This document shows positions 36,757-45,593 of a stretch of 45,627 nt of DNA, in pieces. The stretch spans positions 1-45,627 of the forward strand of contig NZ_NSIU01000017.1 in NCBI RefSeq assembly GCF_002633015.1, read 5' to 3'. The DNA comes from Sulfuricurvum sp. PD_MW2 (GTDB lineage: Bacteria; Campylobacterota; Campylobacteria; Campylobacterales; Sulfurimonadaceae). The notes beneath the pieces are model-generated. The model saw nothing but the letters and a program-made list of their open reading frames with translations, made no database searches and was not told the origin of the DNA. A program made the translations under genes and the position numbers. Numbering within the stretch: position 1 is the stretch's first letter; every line of letters begins with the position of its first letter.

Positions 36757-36897
36757 TTACTCCGGCTCAATCTTAAGAGTGAAGTGCGGCTTTGGGGGGC
36801 TCTTTTTTTTCGGATGTTTCAAAAACGTATGACGATAGATAATATAGATAAAGAGACTGATTCCCAATCCGATCATCAAGATCATTACTTTACTCAT
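36757..36897 (-). CDS. 46-residue single-span membrane protein
   Basis: On the minus strand, an ATG at 36897 opens a 46-codon frame. Its hydrophobic helix (VMILMIGLGISLFIYIIY) is followed by a basic, proline-rich tail (HPKKKSPPKPHFTLKIEPE). GGGAGG lies about 10 bases upstream. The gene contains runs of eight A and six C, so it may be slippery. Convergent with htpX and 49 bases upstream of the cinA-like stop on the same strand. Function unknown. Confidence 0.62.
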   Translation of the reverse strand: MSKVMILMIGLGISLFIYIIYRHTFLKHPKKKSPPKPHFTLKIEPE

Positions 36898-36951
36898 TCT
36901 AACTTGCCCTCCCGTTTTCTTTTAAATAAATCGGCAGTTTAAAAAAAACGT

Positions 36952-37707
36952 TTATTCAGAAGTATTGTTGATGAGGGAATAGGGTATCGATTTTGACTCT
37001 AATGCATCAATAAAACGTTTAAAATTGGCTTTTGACAGTTTTTGATCAGATGATGCGACTGAAATTTCGACCGTTGGATTTCCTCCGTTCATCATTGGTA
37101 ACGATGAAAAATCGATCCCCTCATCCATCAGCTCCATTACATCGATTAATGTATTTTCAGATGTTTGCGCTACGAGGGTATGCCGGTAAGTGAGAGAAGC
37201 TTTTGGATAAAAACGTTCTAATGCATCTTCGACCATCGGATGGGACATCTCCGGAAATCCTGGCATGAAGAAATAGCGATCGTAGAGATAAAAGCCTGAC
37301 ATGTTATTGATGACGTTATGAAGCAGTCCCGAATTTTTGGGAAGCTCTGCCATATGAATACGGTGCGGATAGGCCGCATCTGCGAACCGTTCGATGATGT
37401 GATCGGTAAATTCTTTGTGAGGAACCAATACACCGTCACTAAAGACATTGGCAGCGATCTGACGGGTTAAATCATCAGGGGTTGAACCGATCCCGCCAAA
37501 ACTGAACATCACCGCGTCGGGATCATTTTTGATCATGTTAAATGTATTATGGATCAGTATAGGATCATCTTTGATGATGAAGGAAGAGAAGAGGGTATGA
37601 CCGCGGCGGAGCAGGGCGTCACGTACATAGAGAAAATGTTTATCTTCTCGACGGGCATTGAGGATTTCAGATCCGATAATAACGGCATAAAAGTGAGGTG
37701 TTTTCAT
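36952..37707 (-). CDS. CinA-like molybdopterin-binding (MoaB/Mog) protein
   Basis: A 251-residue protein of the CinA N-terminal / MoaB-Mog fold. Signatures are AVIIGSEILNARRED at the N-terminus and the FGGIGSTPDDLTRQIAA loop. It lacks the C-terminal nicotinamide-nucleotide amidase domain of full CinA, so it belongs to the short, often uncharacterised form. No ribosome site is visible before the ATG, and an extended -10 box sits directly upstream, so the mRNA may be leaderless. Confidence 0.83.
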   Translation of the reverse strand: MKTPHFYAVIIGSEILNARREDKHFLYVRDALLRRGHTLFSSFIIKDDPILIHNTFNMIKNDPDAVMFSFGGIGSTPDDLTRQIAANVFSDGVLVPHKEFTDHIIERFADAAYPHRIHMAELPKNSGLLHNVINNMSGFYLYDRYFFMPGFPEMSHPMVEDALERFYPKASLTYRHTLVAQTSENTLIDVMELMDEGIDFSSLPMMNGGNPTVEISVASSDQKLSKANFKRFIDALESKSIPYSLINNTSE

Positions 37708-37713
37708 ACGAAG

Positions 37714-37722
37714 ATTATAACA
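37714..37722 (-). promoter_or_regulatory. Extended -10 promoter directly before cinA-like ATG
   Basis: On the minus strand, TGT-TATAAT is a perfect extended -10 element. Its last base is 7 bases before the A of the ATG at 37707, so the start point predicted from normal spacing falls on the start codon. Confidence 0.62.
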
Positions 37723-37752
37723 TGAGATTCCCCGCTAAGGGGAGTGGGAGAA

Positions 37753-38415
<663 letters not shown>

Positions 38416-38988
38416 TTAAATTTTTGTTTTGATGAACGCTTCCATCTCATCGACAATTGCGTCGATGGAACGTTCACCGTTGATTTTTTGGAGGAGATTT
38501 TTCTCTTCATAAAACGCTTGGATGGTACTGAGCGGTTCGGTATAAACATTCATGCGGTTATTGAACACCTCTTCTTTGTCATCCGCACCGCGAGAACGTC
38601 CGAGAACACGATCACGTGCTACCTCTTCGCTCACGACGACTTCTATGACACTCTCCAATACAATAGAGGTATCGTGCTGCAAAAATTTGTCGAGTTCATT
38701 CATCTGCTCGAAGGACCTTGGGTAACCGTCAAACAAAATCACATCGGATGGAGCAGCTTTGATTGCACTGGTGATGGTTTCAATCGCAATTTCAATCGGA
38801 ACGATCATTCCACGGCTGATAAAGCTGTCGATTCGCATACCGCGTTCACTTCCGCTTGCTACCTCGGCACGGAGGAGATCGCCTGTGGAATAGTGAACAA
38901 TAGCATCACTGTTGCGCGCTGCTATCATCTCTGCATCGGTTGTTTTTCCTGAACCCGGTGCACCGATAATCAAAAAAAGCTTTTTCAT
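38416..38988 (-). CDS. Second, short adenylate-kinase-like NMP kinase
   Basis: A 190-residue nucleoside monophosphate kinase. P-loop GAPGSGKTT at residues 8-16, [10 protein letters not shown] and [11 protein letters not shown] motifs are intact. It has only a short lid ([17 protein letters not shown]) and is about the size of the single adenylate kinase I recall from C. jejuni. The variation [12 protein letters not shown] instead of GxGKGTQ may alter nucleotide choice. It may phosphorylate AMP or another NMP. It is upstream of the long adk, downstream of aspS. Confidence 0.85.
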   Translation of the reverse strand: MKKLFLIIGAPGSGKTTDAEMIAARNSDAIVHYSTGDLLRAEVASGSERGMRIDSFISRGMIVPIEIAIETITSAIKAAPSDVILFDGYPRSFEQMNELDKFLQHDTSIVLESVIEVVVSEEVARDRVLGRSRGADDKEEVFNNRMNVYTEPLSTIQAFYEEKNLLQKINGERSIDAIVDEMEAFIKTKI

Positions 38989-39005
38989 GACCCTCCTTTA
39001 TTTTT

Positions 39006-39078
39006 AAACGTCAAAGGAATAAAATCCTTTTGACTCTGCTAGCCGCTTGGGCTACTAAAGCTTGCCTCTAAAGAGGCA
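39006..39078 (-). promoter_or_regulatory. Cluster of short hairpins between aspS and the kinase pair
   Basis: Three adjacent inverted repeats fill the 95-base gap: AAAGGA/TCCTTT with a 6-base loop near 39015-39032, TAGCC/GGCTA near 39041-39055, and TGCCTCT/AGAGGCA at 39063-39078 with a 2-base centre. None has a clear T-run on the minus strand. They may act as terminator, processing site or leader structure for the kinase genes. Confidence 0.4.
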
Positions 39079-39083
39079 GAATT

Positions 39084-40838
39084 TTATTTTGCACTCTCTC
39101 TGAGTCGGATATGAAGCTCACGTAATTGGGTGAGTTCTACCGGACTTGGCGCTTGCGTCATGATACATGAGGCTTTTTGCGTTTTCGGGAACGCGATAAC
39201 GTCACGAATACTGTCTTTTTTCGACAATAGCATCATAAAACGGTCAAAACCGATCGCAAATCCACCGTGCGGAGGTGCACCGAATTTGAGTGCATCGAGC
39301 AAGAAGCCAAATTTCTCTTGAGCCTCTTCTTCTCCAATCCCCAAAAGACTAAAAATTTGTTCTTGAAGTGCTTGTTTGTGGATACGGATCGATCCTCCCC
39401 CGAGTTCGGTTCCGTTAAGGACGATATCATACGCGATCGATTCGATGTCTTCGAGGTGCTCGTGGTTGAGATCACGCGGCATGGTGAACGGATGGTGGAG
39501 AGCTTTGACACGACCTTCTTCGATCTCGAACATCGGGAAGTCTACAACCCAGACAAATTCGAAACGATCTTTGTCGATCAGGTTCATTTTCTCATGCTCT
39601 GCGATGAAGATACGGAAACGTCCCATATAATCCCAGACGGTTTTTTTATCTCCCGCACCGAAGAAGACGACGTCGCCCACTTCCATTCCTGTACGATCAA
39701 CGAGGAGCTGTAGATCTTCAGGGGTGAAGAATTTCTCCAACGGTCCTTTGAGACCGTCTTCTTTCATTTGGAAATATCCGAGGCCTTTCGCACCGAATTT
39801 ACGCACATAATCTTCGAAGCTTTTCATTTCACGTTTGGAGAATACCAAATCGGCACCCGGAACGCGAAGCGCTTTGATACGGTTCATTTTCGGGTTGGCA
39901 GCGATTGACGTGAAAATCTCATTGTCACAGCGTGCAAAGATGTCGATCACATCAACCATTTTAAGGTCATATCGAAGATCCGGTTTATCCGATCCGTACC
40001 ACTCCATCGCATCGCTATATTTGATACGGTTGAACGGAGTCGTAACGGTGTGTCCCGCAGCGGCGAACATACCGGTAATCAACTCTTCGGCAACGCGGAT
40101 AACGTCTTCTTGGTTACAGAAGCTCATCTCAACGTCGATTTGCGTAAATTCAGGCTGACGATCGGCACGCAAATCTTCGTCACGGAAACATTTCGCGATT
40201 TGGAAATAGCGATCAAATCCACCCACCATCAACAGCTGTTTAAAAAGCTGCGGAGATTGGGGGAGGGCGTAAAATTCACCTTCGTGAACACGGCTCGGAA
40301 CAAGATAGTCACGTGCTCCTTCCGGAGTTGATTTGGTCAAAATCGGCGTTTCCACTTCCAAGAATCCAAGACGGTCAAGGACGTTACGTGCCGCGATCGC
40401 CGCTTTTGAACGCATTTGGAAGGTTTGGAACGCGTTCGGATTACGCAAATCAAGGTATCGGTAACGAAGACGGGTCTCTTCACCGACGTTGTTATCGCCG
40501 ATACCGAACGGTACCGGTTCTGAACGGTTTTCGATAATGAGGTTTTCAACCACCACTTCAATCGCACCCGTTTTGAGACGAGGGTTCACAAGACCTTCAC
40601 CACGGTTACGGACACGTCCGTGAGCGATAAGAACGAACTCGTCGCGTACTTCGCTCGCTACTTTGTGTGCATGGGCATTATCAGCGGGATCACATACGAG
40701 CTGGATCAAACCGCTTTTATCGCGCAAATCGATAAATACGATCCCTCCATGGTCGCGGTAGCTGTTTGCCCAACCGCATAAAACGACGTTGTCGCCTACG
40801 TTTGCTTCACTTAAATCGGTACAAAAATGACTTCTCAA
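39084..40838 (-). CDS. aspS: Aspartyl-tRNA synthetase AspS
   Basis: A class-II synthetase charging tRNA-Asp; in Campylobacterota it is generally non-discriminating and also charges tRNA-Asn, with GatCAB correcting. The N-terminal OB fold opens at [15 protein letters not shown]. Class-II motifs follow, with motif 2 [16 protein letters not shown] and motif 3 [12 protein letters not shown]. The 584 residues match. The start is TTG at 40838, preceded by AAGGA with a 7-base spacing, and the protein aligns from MRSHFC as in other AspRS. Confidence 0.96.
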   Translation of the reverse strand: MRSHFCTDLSEANVGDNVVLCGWANSYRDHGGIVFIDLRDKSGLIQLVCDPADNAHAHKVASEVRDEFVLIAHGRVRNRGEGLVNPRLKTGAIEVVVENLIIENRSEPVPFGIGDNNVGEETRLRYRYLDLRNPNAFQTFQMRSKAAIAARNVLDRLGFLEVETPILTKSTPEGARDYLVPSRVHEGEFYALPQSPQLFKQLLMVGGFDRYFQIAKCFRDEDLRADRQPEFTQIDVEMSFCNQEDVIRVAEELITGMFAAAGHTVTTPFNRIKYSDAMEWYGSDKPDLRYDLKMVDVIDIFARCDNEIFTSIAANPKMNRIKALRVPGADLVFSKREMKSFEDYVRKFGAKGLGYFQMKEDGLKGPLEKFFTPEDLQLLVDRTGMEVGDVVFFGAGDKKTVWDYMGRFRIFIAEHEKMNLIDKDRFEFVWVVDFPMFEIEEGRVKALHHPFTMPRDLNHEHLEDIESIAYDIVLNGTELGGGSIRIHKQALQEQIFSLLGIGEEEAQEKFGFLLDALKFGAPPHGGFAIGFDRFMMLLSKKDSIRDVIAFPKTQKASCIMTQAPSPVELTQLRELHIRLRESAK

Positions 40839-40867
40839 ATCAAAGTCCTTACAAAATATTTTGCGCG

Positions 40868-40873
40868 ATTATA
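40868..40873 (-). promoter_or_regulatory. -10 element of aspS promoter
   Basis: A perfect minus-strand TATAAT, 30 bases before the aspS start, flanked by GCGC on both sides. Confidence 0.5.
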
Positions 40874-40909
40874 GCGCTAATAAGCTTGTGGTTTGATAAT
40901 ACGTAGGGG

Positions 40910-40933
40910 ATGTACGCACCTGTATGCGTACAT
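40910..40933. repeat. Inverted repeat between P-II-like gene and aspS
   Basis: Nine-base perfect arms ATGTACGCA and TGCGTACAT enclose CCTGTA. The hairpin lies 17 bases after the P-II-like stop and about 40 bases upstream of the aspS -10 on the minus strand. There is no T-run; it is either a terminator without a tail or an operator. Confidence 0.5.
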
Positions 40934-40950
40934 ATATTAAGCACTCAGTT

Positions 40951-41346
40951 TTAGCTCGATGGGGTATCGACAGCGGTAAAGAAGGTATTGGTTTTAGCTG
41001 TAGTACGCGGTATCGGTTGCGTTAGAGCCGATTCATTTTTTTCTCCCGTACGGATACGTTCAACTTCGAGAACCGGAGTGACCCACATTTTCCCTGCGCC
41101 GTGACCCAAATCCTGTGTATGGGCACGGATCGCTTCCATCGTGATCTCTTTGGTCTTATCGTTGGAGACGACGATGAGGAGCATTACTTTCGGATACAAA
41201 TCGGGAGCGTTGTTTTTCTCTGCAATCCCGAGTGAACCTTTACCGATTACGTCAGTAACGGTAACCCCTTCGATTTCATTATCGAACAGTTCGCGTAGAA
41301 CATCATTCAAGCAGTGTTTATTAAATACAGCGGTAATTTGAAACAT
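40951..41346 (-). CDS. P-II-like nitrogen regulatory protein, divergent T-loop
   Basis: A 131-residue protein of the P-II (GlnB/GlnK) family, trimeric sensors of ATP/ADP and 2-oxoglutarate. Typical elements are the N-terminal strand, the B-loop GHGAGKMWVTPV and the C-terminal VERIRTGEKNESAL. The T-loop region (IGKGSLGIAEKNNAPDLYPK) is shorter than in GlnB and lacks the uridylylated tyrosine. A ~25-residue tail follows. The ATG at 41346 with AAGGGG is preferred over a start at 41412. Divergent from nifU. No amtB is nearby; the partner is unknown. Confidence 0.78.
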   Translation of the reverse strand: MFQITAVFNKHCLNDVLRELFDNEIEGVTVTDVIGKGSLGIAEKNNAPDLYPKVMLLIVVSNDKTKEITMEAIRAHTQDLGHGAGKMWVTPVLEVERIRTGEKNESALTQPIPRTTAKTNTFFTAVDTPSS

Positions 41347-41415
41347 TTTGGACCCCTTGTGTGGTGTTGTGATAGAGACATTATAAATTGAATCTGTCTT
41401 TTGAATAATCATTTT

Positions 41416-41436
41416 ACTGATTATTTATTAATCAGT
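41416..41436. promoter_or_regulatory. Palindromic operator candidate between P-II-like gene and nifU
   Basis: Perfect 8-base arms ACTGATTA and TAATCAGT around TTTAT, a typical dimer site. A minus-strand TATAAT (41380-41385) for the P-II-like gene and the sigma-54-like nifU promoter flank it, so one regulator could serve both directions. Confidence 0.5.
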
Positions 41437-41464
41437 TTACAAAAGGTGTCGAAAATACAAGTAC

Positions 41465-41476
41465 GACAAAATTGTC
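41465..41476. promoter_or_regulatory. Short palindrome upstream of nifU promoter
   Basis: GACAA-AA-TTGTC, 5-base perfect arms, lies about 15 bases upstream of the nifU -24-like element. Function unknown. Confidence 0.3.
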
Positions 41477-41491
41477 AGATCTCGATGAGAA

Positions 41492-41507
41492 TGGCACTTG
41501 CATTGGT
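41492..41507 (+). promoter_or_regulatory. Sigma-54-like promoter of nifU (imperfect -12)
   Basis: TGGCAC (41492-41497), a 5-base spacer, then TTGGT match the -24/-12 layout except that the invariant GC at -12 is GG. Transcription would begin about 22 bases before the nifU ATG at 41541. The fit to position and to a nif gene is good; the -12 mismatch makes it tentative. Confidence 0.38.
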
Positions 41508-41540
41508 ATGGACAATGAATCCATTTTGGGAGAAGAGACA

Positions 41541-42518
41541 ATGGCACGAGATACGCTGATCGGCGGAGCATTATGGGAAGAGTATTCCAGCGAAGTACAA
41601 CGACGGATGAATGATCCGGTCAATATGGGTGAAATTACCCAAGAAGAGGCCGATGCTGCGGATAAAAAACTGATTATTGCCGATTTCGGTGCGGAGAGCT
41701 GCGGGGATGCGGTGCGACTTTATTGGATGATTGATCCTAAAAATGATGTTATTGTAAAAAGCCGTTTTAAAAGTTTCGGATGCGGAACGGCGATTGCCAG
41801 CTCGGATATGATGGCGGAATTGTGCATGGAAAAAACGGTTGATGAAGCGCTCAAAATTACTAACATCGACGTTGAAAAAGCGCTTCGTGATCATGAGGAC
41901 ATTCCAGCCGTTCCGGGACAAAAAATGCACTGTTCGGTAATGGCGTACGATGTGATCAAAAAAGCGGCGTCGATCTACAAAGGTGTCGATATGAGTGAAT
42001 TCGAGACCGAATTTATCGTGTGCGAATGCGCCCGTGTGAGTCTTGATACCCTCAAAGAGGTGATTCGTCTCAATAAGCTTGAAAGTATTGAAGCGATCAC
42101 CGACTATACCAAAGCGGGCGGATTTTGTAAGTCGTGCATCAAGCCCGGAGGGCATGAGAAAAAAGATGTTTATCTTGTTGATTTGCTGGCGGAAGTTACC
42201 GCAGAACTTCAAAAAGAGGCGATCAGTAAAAAAATAAAAGAGGCGAAAGGGGATGGAAATTTCAATGCGATGAGTTTGGTGCAAAAGCTTCGCAGTATCG
42301 AATCGATCCTCGAAGAGTACATTCGCCCGACCCTCAAAGCCGATCATGGTGATGTTGAAGTGATTGATCTCAAAGAGATAGACGGAGAGCATGAACTCTA
42401 CATTCAATATAAAGGTGAATGCATGAGCTGTTCGATGAACACGACGACGACGCTCGCAGGGATGCAGGATATGCTCAATTTCAAACTCAAAAGTAATCTA
42501 CGAGTGATGGTGGTGTAA
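41541..42518 (+). CDS. nifU: NifU Fe-S cluster scaffold
   Basis: A three-domain Fe-S scaffold. The IscU-like N-terminus has cysteines in ESCGDAVRLYW, FGCGTAIASS and KMHCSVMA. The central [2Fe-2S] domain carries VCECARVS and GGFCKSC. The C-terminal Nfu domain has GECMSCSM. I chose the ATG at 41541, preceded by GGAGAAGAG, giving 325 residues and the usual NifU opening MARDTLIGGALWEEYS; a TTG at 41472 would prepend an unrelated stretch. In this phylum NifU can serve general Fe-S assembly, but nifT downstream suggests a nitrogenase role. Confidence 0.92.
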   Translation: MARDTLIGGALWEEYSSEVQRRMNDPVNMGEITQEEADAADKKLIIADFGAESCGDAVRLYWMIDPKNDVIVKSRFKSFGCGTAIASSDMMAELCMEKTVDEALKITNIDVEKALRDHEDIPAVPGQKMHCSVMAYDVIKKAASIYKGVDMSEFETEFIVCECARVSLDTLKEVIRLNKLESIEAITDYTKAGGFCKSCIKPGGHEKKDVYLVDLLAEVTAELQKEAISKKIKEAKGDGNFNAMSLVQKLRSIESILEEYIRPTLKADHGDVEVIDLKEIDGEHELYIQYKGECMSCSMNTTTTLAGMQDMLNFKLKSNLRVMVV

Positions 42519-42519
42519 G

Positions 42520-43641
42520 ATGGCATACGCCACAAAAGAGGGGACGTTTCGGTATCTAAAGAGATTTGGGAAGTATTCCAAAGATTTTTACCGTTTTAAC
42601 GGCGAACTCTTTTTTCCCTCACTGGGAATCGGAACGTATAAAGCCGAACCCTACAAAGAGGATAACTACATCATCAACTACGCAGATGCGATTCAGATGG
42701 CATTACGCAAAGGGATTCATCTAATCGATACGTCGATCAATTATCGCTATCAGATGTCTGAACGTGAAATTGCTGAAGCGATTCATCCGATGCTCCAAAG
42801 CGGTGAAATAATGCGTGATGAGATTATCATCGCCTCCAAAGCAGGGTTTATACCTCTGGATTTCCCGTTTCCCGAGAATCCGTACGGCTGGATACAAGAA
42901 AATATCATCAAAGCAGGGTTGGCGAGTGCTGATGAGGTGATTATCGATCAGCACTGTATGAGTCCCGCATATCTGCGTTGGAGTTGTGAACAGTCGCTTA
43001 AAAATCTGGAGTTAGAGATGATCGATATTTTTTATCTCCATAATCCTGAAACCCAGTTGGGATATGTGGATCAAAACACGTTTTATGAACGTATCGAAGC
43101 GGCGTTTGGGCTTTTTGAAGAATTGCGTAGTGAGGGAAAAATCGTCTCTTACGGTATAGCGGCATGGAACGGATTTTTATACGAAGCGGATCATACCGAA
43201 TATATCTCTCTCAAAAAAGTGGTGGAGATTGCCCGTCGTGTCGGCGGAGCAGATCATGGACTTAAATATATCCAAAGCCCGTTCAATCTTGCCAAGCCAC
43301 ACGCATACGGTTATGTAAATCAAGAGTGCGAAGATGGAAAGTTTTATCCTCTGATGCATGCGTGTGCTTCGTATGGCTTGACCTGTATTGCTTCATCTCC
43401 TTTGTTGCAAAAAAATCTCTTTAAACGTCCGTTCGCTTCCAATGTTGCGGAGTTGCTGAATACGACAGAGTTGAGTGATGTAGCCAGCGCGCTACAGTTT
43501 GCTCGTAGTGCCGGAGCGATCAGTGCGATTTTCGGTGCCGTTGATCCTTCACACGTAGAGGATAATGCTATTTTGGCGTATATTCCGGAGGCGTCGGTGG
43601 ACGCCGTAAATACATTGATGAGGGGTGCGTATGCTGTATGA
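42520..43641 (+). CDS. Aldo/keto reductase
   Basis: A 373-residue oxidoreductase with the aldo/keto-reductase catalytic tetrad: Asp70 and Tyr75 in DTSINYRY, Lys107 in ASKAGF, His174 in FYLHNPE. It should use NAD(P)H on an aldehyde or ketone; the substrate is unknown. It starts one base after the nifU stop and overlaps the flavoprotein gene, so it belongs to the nifU operon. Confidence 0.85.
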   Translation: MAYATKEGTFRYLKRFGKYSKDFYRFNGELFFPSLGIGTYKAEPYKEDNYIINYADAIQMALRKGIHLIDTSINYRYQMSEREIAEAIHPMLQSGEIMRDEIIIASKAGFIPLDFPFPENPYGWIQENIIKAGLASADEVIIDQHCMSPAYLRWSCEQSLKNLELEMIDIFYLHNPETQLGYVDQNTFYERIEAAFGLFEELRSEGKIVSYGIAAWNGFLYEADHTEYISLKKVVEIARRVGGADHGLKYIQSPFNLAKPHAYGYVNQECEDGKFYPLMHACASYGLTCIASSPLLQKNLFKRPFASNVAELLNTTELSDVASALQFARSAGAISAIFGAVDPSHVEDNAILAYIPEASVDAVNTLMRGAYAV

Positions 43642-45289
43642 TGTCGTGGTGGTCGGAAGCGGAATATCAGGATTGTATGCCGCGCTCTATGCCAGACGTG
43701 CTGGTTTGAATGTCGCCCTGATTTGTAAAAGCAACCCTCTGCGCACCAATTCTGCGGTTGCATCGGGCGGGATCAATGCGGTGCTCAAAACGACACGCCA
43801 TGATTCCATTCGCGACCATGTTGCCGATACGATCAAAGGCTCAGATAAACTGGCCCGTTTGAGTGCTGTGAGTGCTATGGTTACGGGTGCCGAGGAGATC
43901 ATTTATGAACTGCAGGAGATGGGCGTTCAGTTTGATCGTGATAACGAGGGTAACATAGCACAACGCCCTTTTGGCGGTACGAAGGCAAAGCGAACCTGTT
44001 ATATCGCTGATAAGACGGGGGCATCGATTACACAGACGCTTTTGGTACAGTGCCGCCGCGAAGGGGTCAGTATTCTCCAAAATCATGTCATGCTCGGGAT
44101 TGCTACGTACAAAGAGAAGTTCTCCGGGATTACACTATTGCGTCGCCGTGATTCCCAAGTGATCGCTTTTGCGTGTAAATCACTCGTATTGGCGGGTGGT
44201 GGATATGCGGGTATCTATCGGGGGCATTCGACCAACTCCCAAGAATCCAGCGGAGATATTCTCGCAATTGCCTTACGCGCAAAAATGCGTTTAGCCAATA
44301 TGGAATTTGTACAGTTCCATCCAACGACGTTGATAGGCAGCGGTACTTTGATCAGCGAAGCGGCGCGAGGCGAGGGGGCATATATCGTCGATGAGAGAGA
44401 GGAGCGTTTTACCGACGAGCTTCAGACGCGAGATAAGCTCTCCCGTGATATTGTCAAACATCAGCTTGAAGGGCATCGTGTTTATCTCGATTTTCGTCAT
44501 TTAGGGGAAGAGTTGATCGATAAAAAACTTCCATCCGCACGAAAACACGCACTTAATGGTGCAGGTATCGATATTCTTACCGAATTATTGCCGATCACCC
44601 CGTCCGCTCACTATACGATGGGGGGAATATGGAGCCGCAATGATACATCAACCGATATCCCAAATCTCTTCGTATGCGGCGAATGTGCTTATAGCGGTGT
44701 TCATGGGGCAAATCGATTGGGCGGCAACAGTTTGCTTGAAGCGGCATATTTTGGTCGTCTTGCAGGTCTCGAAGCGGCAAAAGCCGCTAAAAAAGGGGAA
44801 TATCATCCGATAGATTATGCACTGGTGGATAAAGAATCCCGTTATGTGGAGTCGATATTGGAGGGTGAAAATCGCTTTAATATCAATACTATGCGTCGTA
44901 ATTTGGGTAATAATCTCTATACGAACGCGGGTGTATTTCGTACCCATGATTCACTGGCGTCCGCATTGGAATATGTCCATTATCTGATGAAAATGTCATC
45001 TGGACTGTGCTGTATCAACAAAGAGCGAAGTGATAACGTCGAGCTTCTCTCAATCATTGAGTTTCGTAACTCATTAACCGTTGCCGAAGCGATGATAATG
45101 TCGGCATTAGCGCGTGAAGAGTCGCGTGGCAGTCATTACCGTAATGATTTCCCGCAATGTGATGATAAGCAGTACGAGGCCAATACGATTATCAGACGAT
45201 TAGCGGGAACATTTTTACGGATCACGTTCGAGGGTCATCTTTCATCGGATTGGTGGCACCGGATACGAGAGTTTTTTCACGCAAAGTGA
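43631..45289 (+). CDS. FAD flavoprotein, L-aspartate oxidase / fumarate-reductase family
   Basis: A 552-residue FAD enzyme. The FAD-binding start is VVVVGSGISGLYAA, and SGGINAV follows. Residues such as HVADTIKGSDKL and RPFGGTKAKRTCYIAD are closer to fumarate reductase/succinate dehydrogenase flavoproteins, while the length fits NadB. Catalytic-type residues are in FHPTTL, RDIVKHQL, SAHYTMGGIW and GANRLGGNSLLEA. No FrdB-type Fe-S subunit is nearby. L-aspartate oxidase or a soluble fumarate reductase are both possible. The ATG at 43631 has GAGGGG five bases upstream, inside the preceding gene's end. Confidence 0.8.
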   Translation: MLYDVVVVGSGISGLYAALYARRAGLNVALICKSNPLRTNSAVASGGINAVLKTTRHDSIRDHVADTIKGSDKLARLSAVSAMVTGAEEIIYELQEMGVQFDRDNEGNIAQRPFGGTKAKRTCYIADKTGASITQTLLVQCRREGVSILQNHVMLGIATYKEKFSGITLLRRRDSQVIAFACKSLVLAGGGYAGIYRGHSTNSQESSGDILAIALRAKMRLANMEFVQFHPTTLIGSGTLISEAARGEGAYIVDEREERFTDELQTRDKLSRDIVKHQLEGHRVYLDFRHLGEELIDKKLPSARKHALNGAGIDILTELLPITPSAHYTMGGIWSRNDTSTDIPNLFVCGECAYSGVHGANRLGGNSLLEAAYFGRLAGLEAAKAAKKGEYHPIDYALVDKESRYVESILEGENRFNINTMRRNLGNNLYTNAGVFRTHDSLASALEYVHYLMKMSSGLCCINKERSDNVELLSIIEFRNSLTVAEAMIMSALAREESRGSHYRNDFPQCDDKQYEANTIIRRLAGTFLRITFEGHLSSDWWHRIREFFHAK

Positions 45290-45330
45290 TGCGATGAATT
45301 TAAATATTAATCAATATTAAGGAGCGAGAA

Positions 45331-45543
45331 ATGGCAAAGGTAATGTTACGTTACGATTCTAAGGGGATGATCTCTTTTTATGTCGCTAAAAAAGATATGG
45401 AAGAGACCATTCTATCATCAGAATTTGACAGTGATGAAAAATGGGGTGGAGAGGTAAAGCTTAGCAATGGAGAAACATGGTTTATTGAGCCGTGTATGAA
45501 GAAATTCCCGAGTGAAGTTGTAGCAAAACGATTGGGTGATTAA
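45331..45543 (+). CDS. nifT: NifT/FixU nitrogen-fixation protein
   Basis: A 70-residue protein matching NifT: opening MAKVMLRYDSKGMISFYVAKKDMEE, then WGGEVKLSNGETW and ending EVVAKRLGD. NifT occurs almost only in nitrogen-fixation clusters, usually next to nifHDK or nifZ, and its role is not settled. AAGGAGCGAG precedes the ATG. It lies 41 bases after the flavoprotein and a hairpin follows. The window ends before further nif genes could be seen. Confidence 0.88.
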   Translation: MAKVMLRYDSKGMISFYVAKKDMEETILSSEFDSDEKWGGEVKLSNGETWFIEPCMKKFPSEVVAKRLGD

Positions 45544-45558
45544 TATATTTGAAATTTT

Positions 45559-45593
45559 GTGAAAAACTAGGAAATTTCTCTAGTTTTGTTCAC
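45559..45593 (+). terminator. Candidate terminator after nifT
   Basis: AAAACTAG (45563-45570) and CTAGTTTT (45580-45587) form a perfect 8-base stem around a 9-base loop; GTGAA/TTCAC extends it past a 2-base bulge. The T-rich 3' arm fits a terminator for the nifU-nifT unit. Confidence 0.5.

Noticed and set aside
36800-36815. T8 run after htpX as a terminator
   Set aside because: No adequate stem precedes it, and the run is the lysine codons of the small minus-strand gene.
41542-41557. TGGCAC with GC 10 bases later at the nifU start codon as a sigma-54 promoter
   Set aside because: The -12 half is ACGCT rather than TTGCT and transcription would start inside nifU.
41571-42407. 278-codon minus-strand frame opposite nifU
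   Set aside because: Shadow of a well-conserved gene; its Phe/His/Arg-rich composition is typical of antisense reading.
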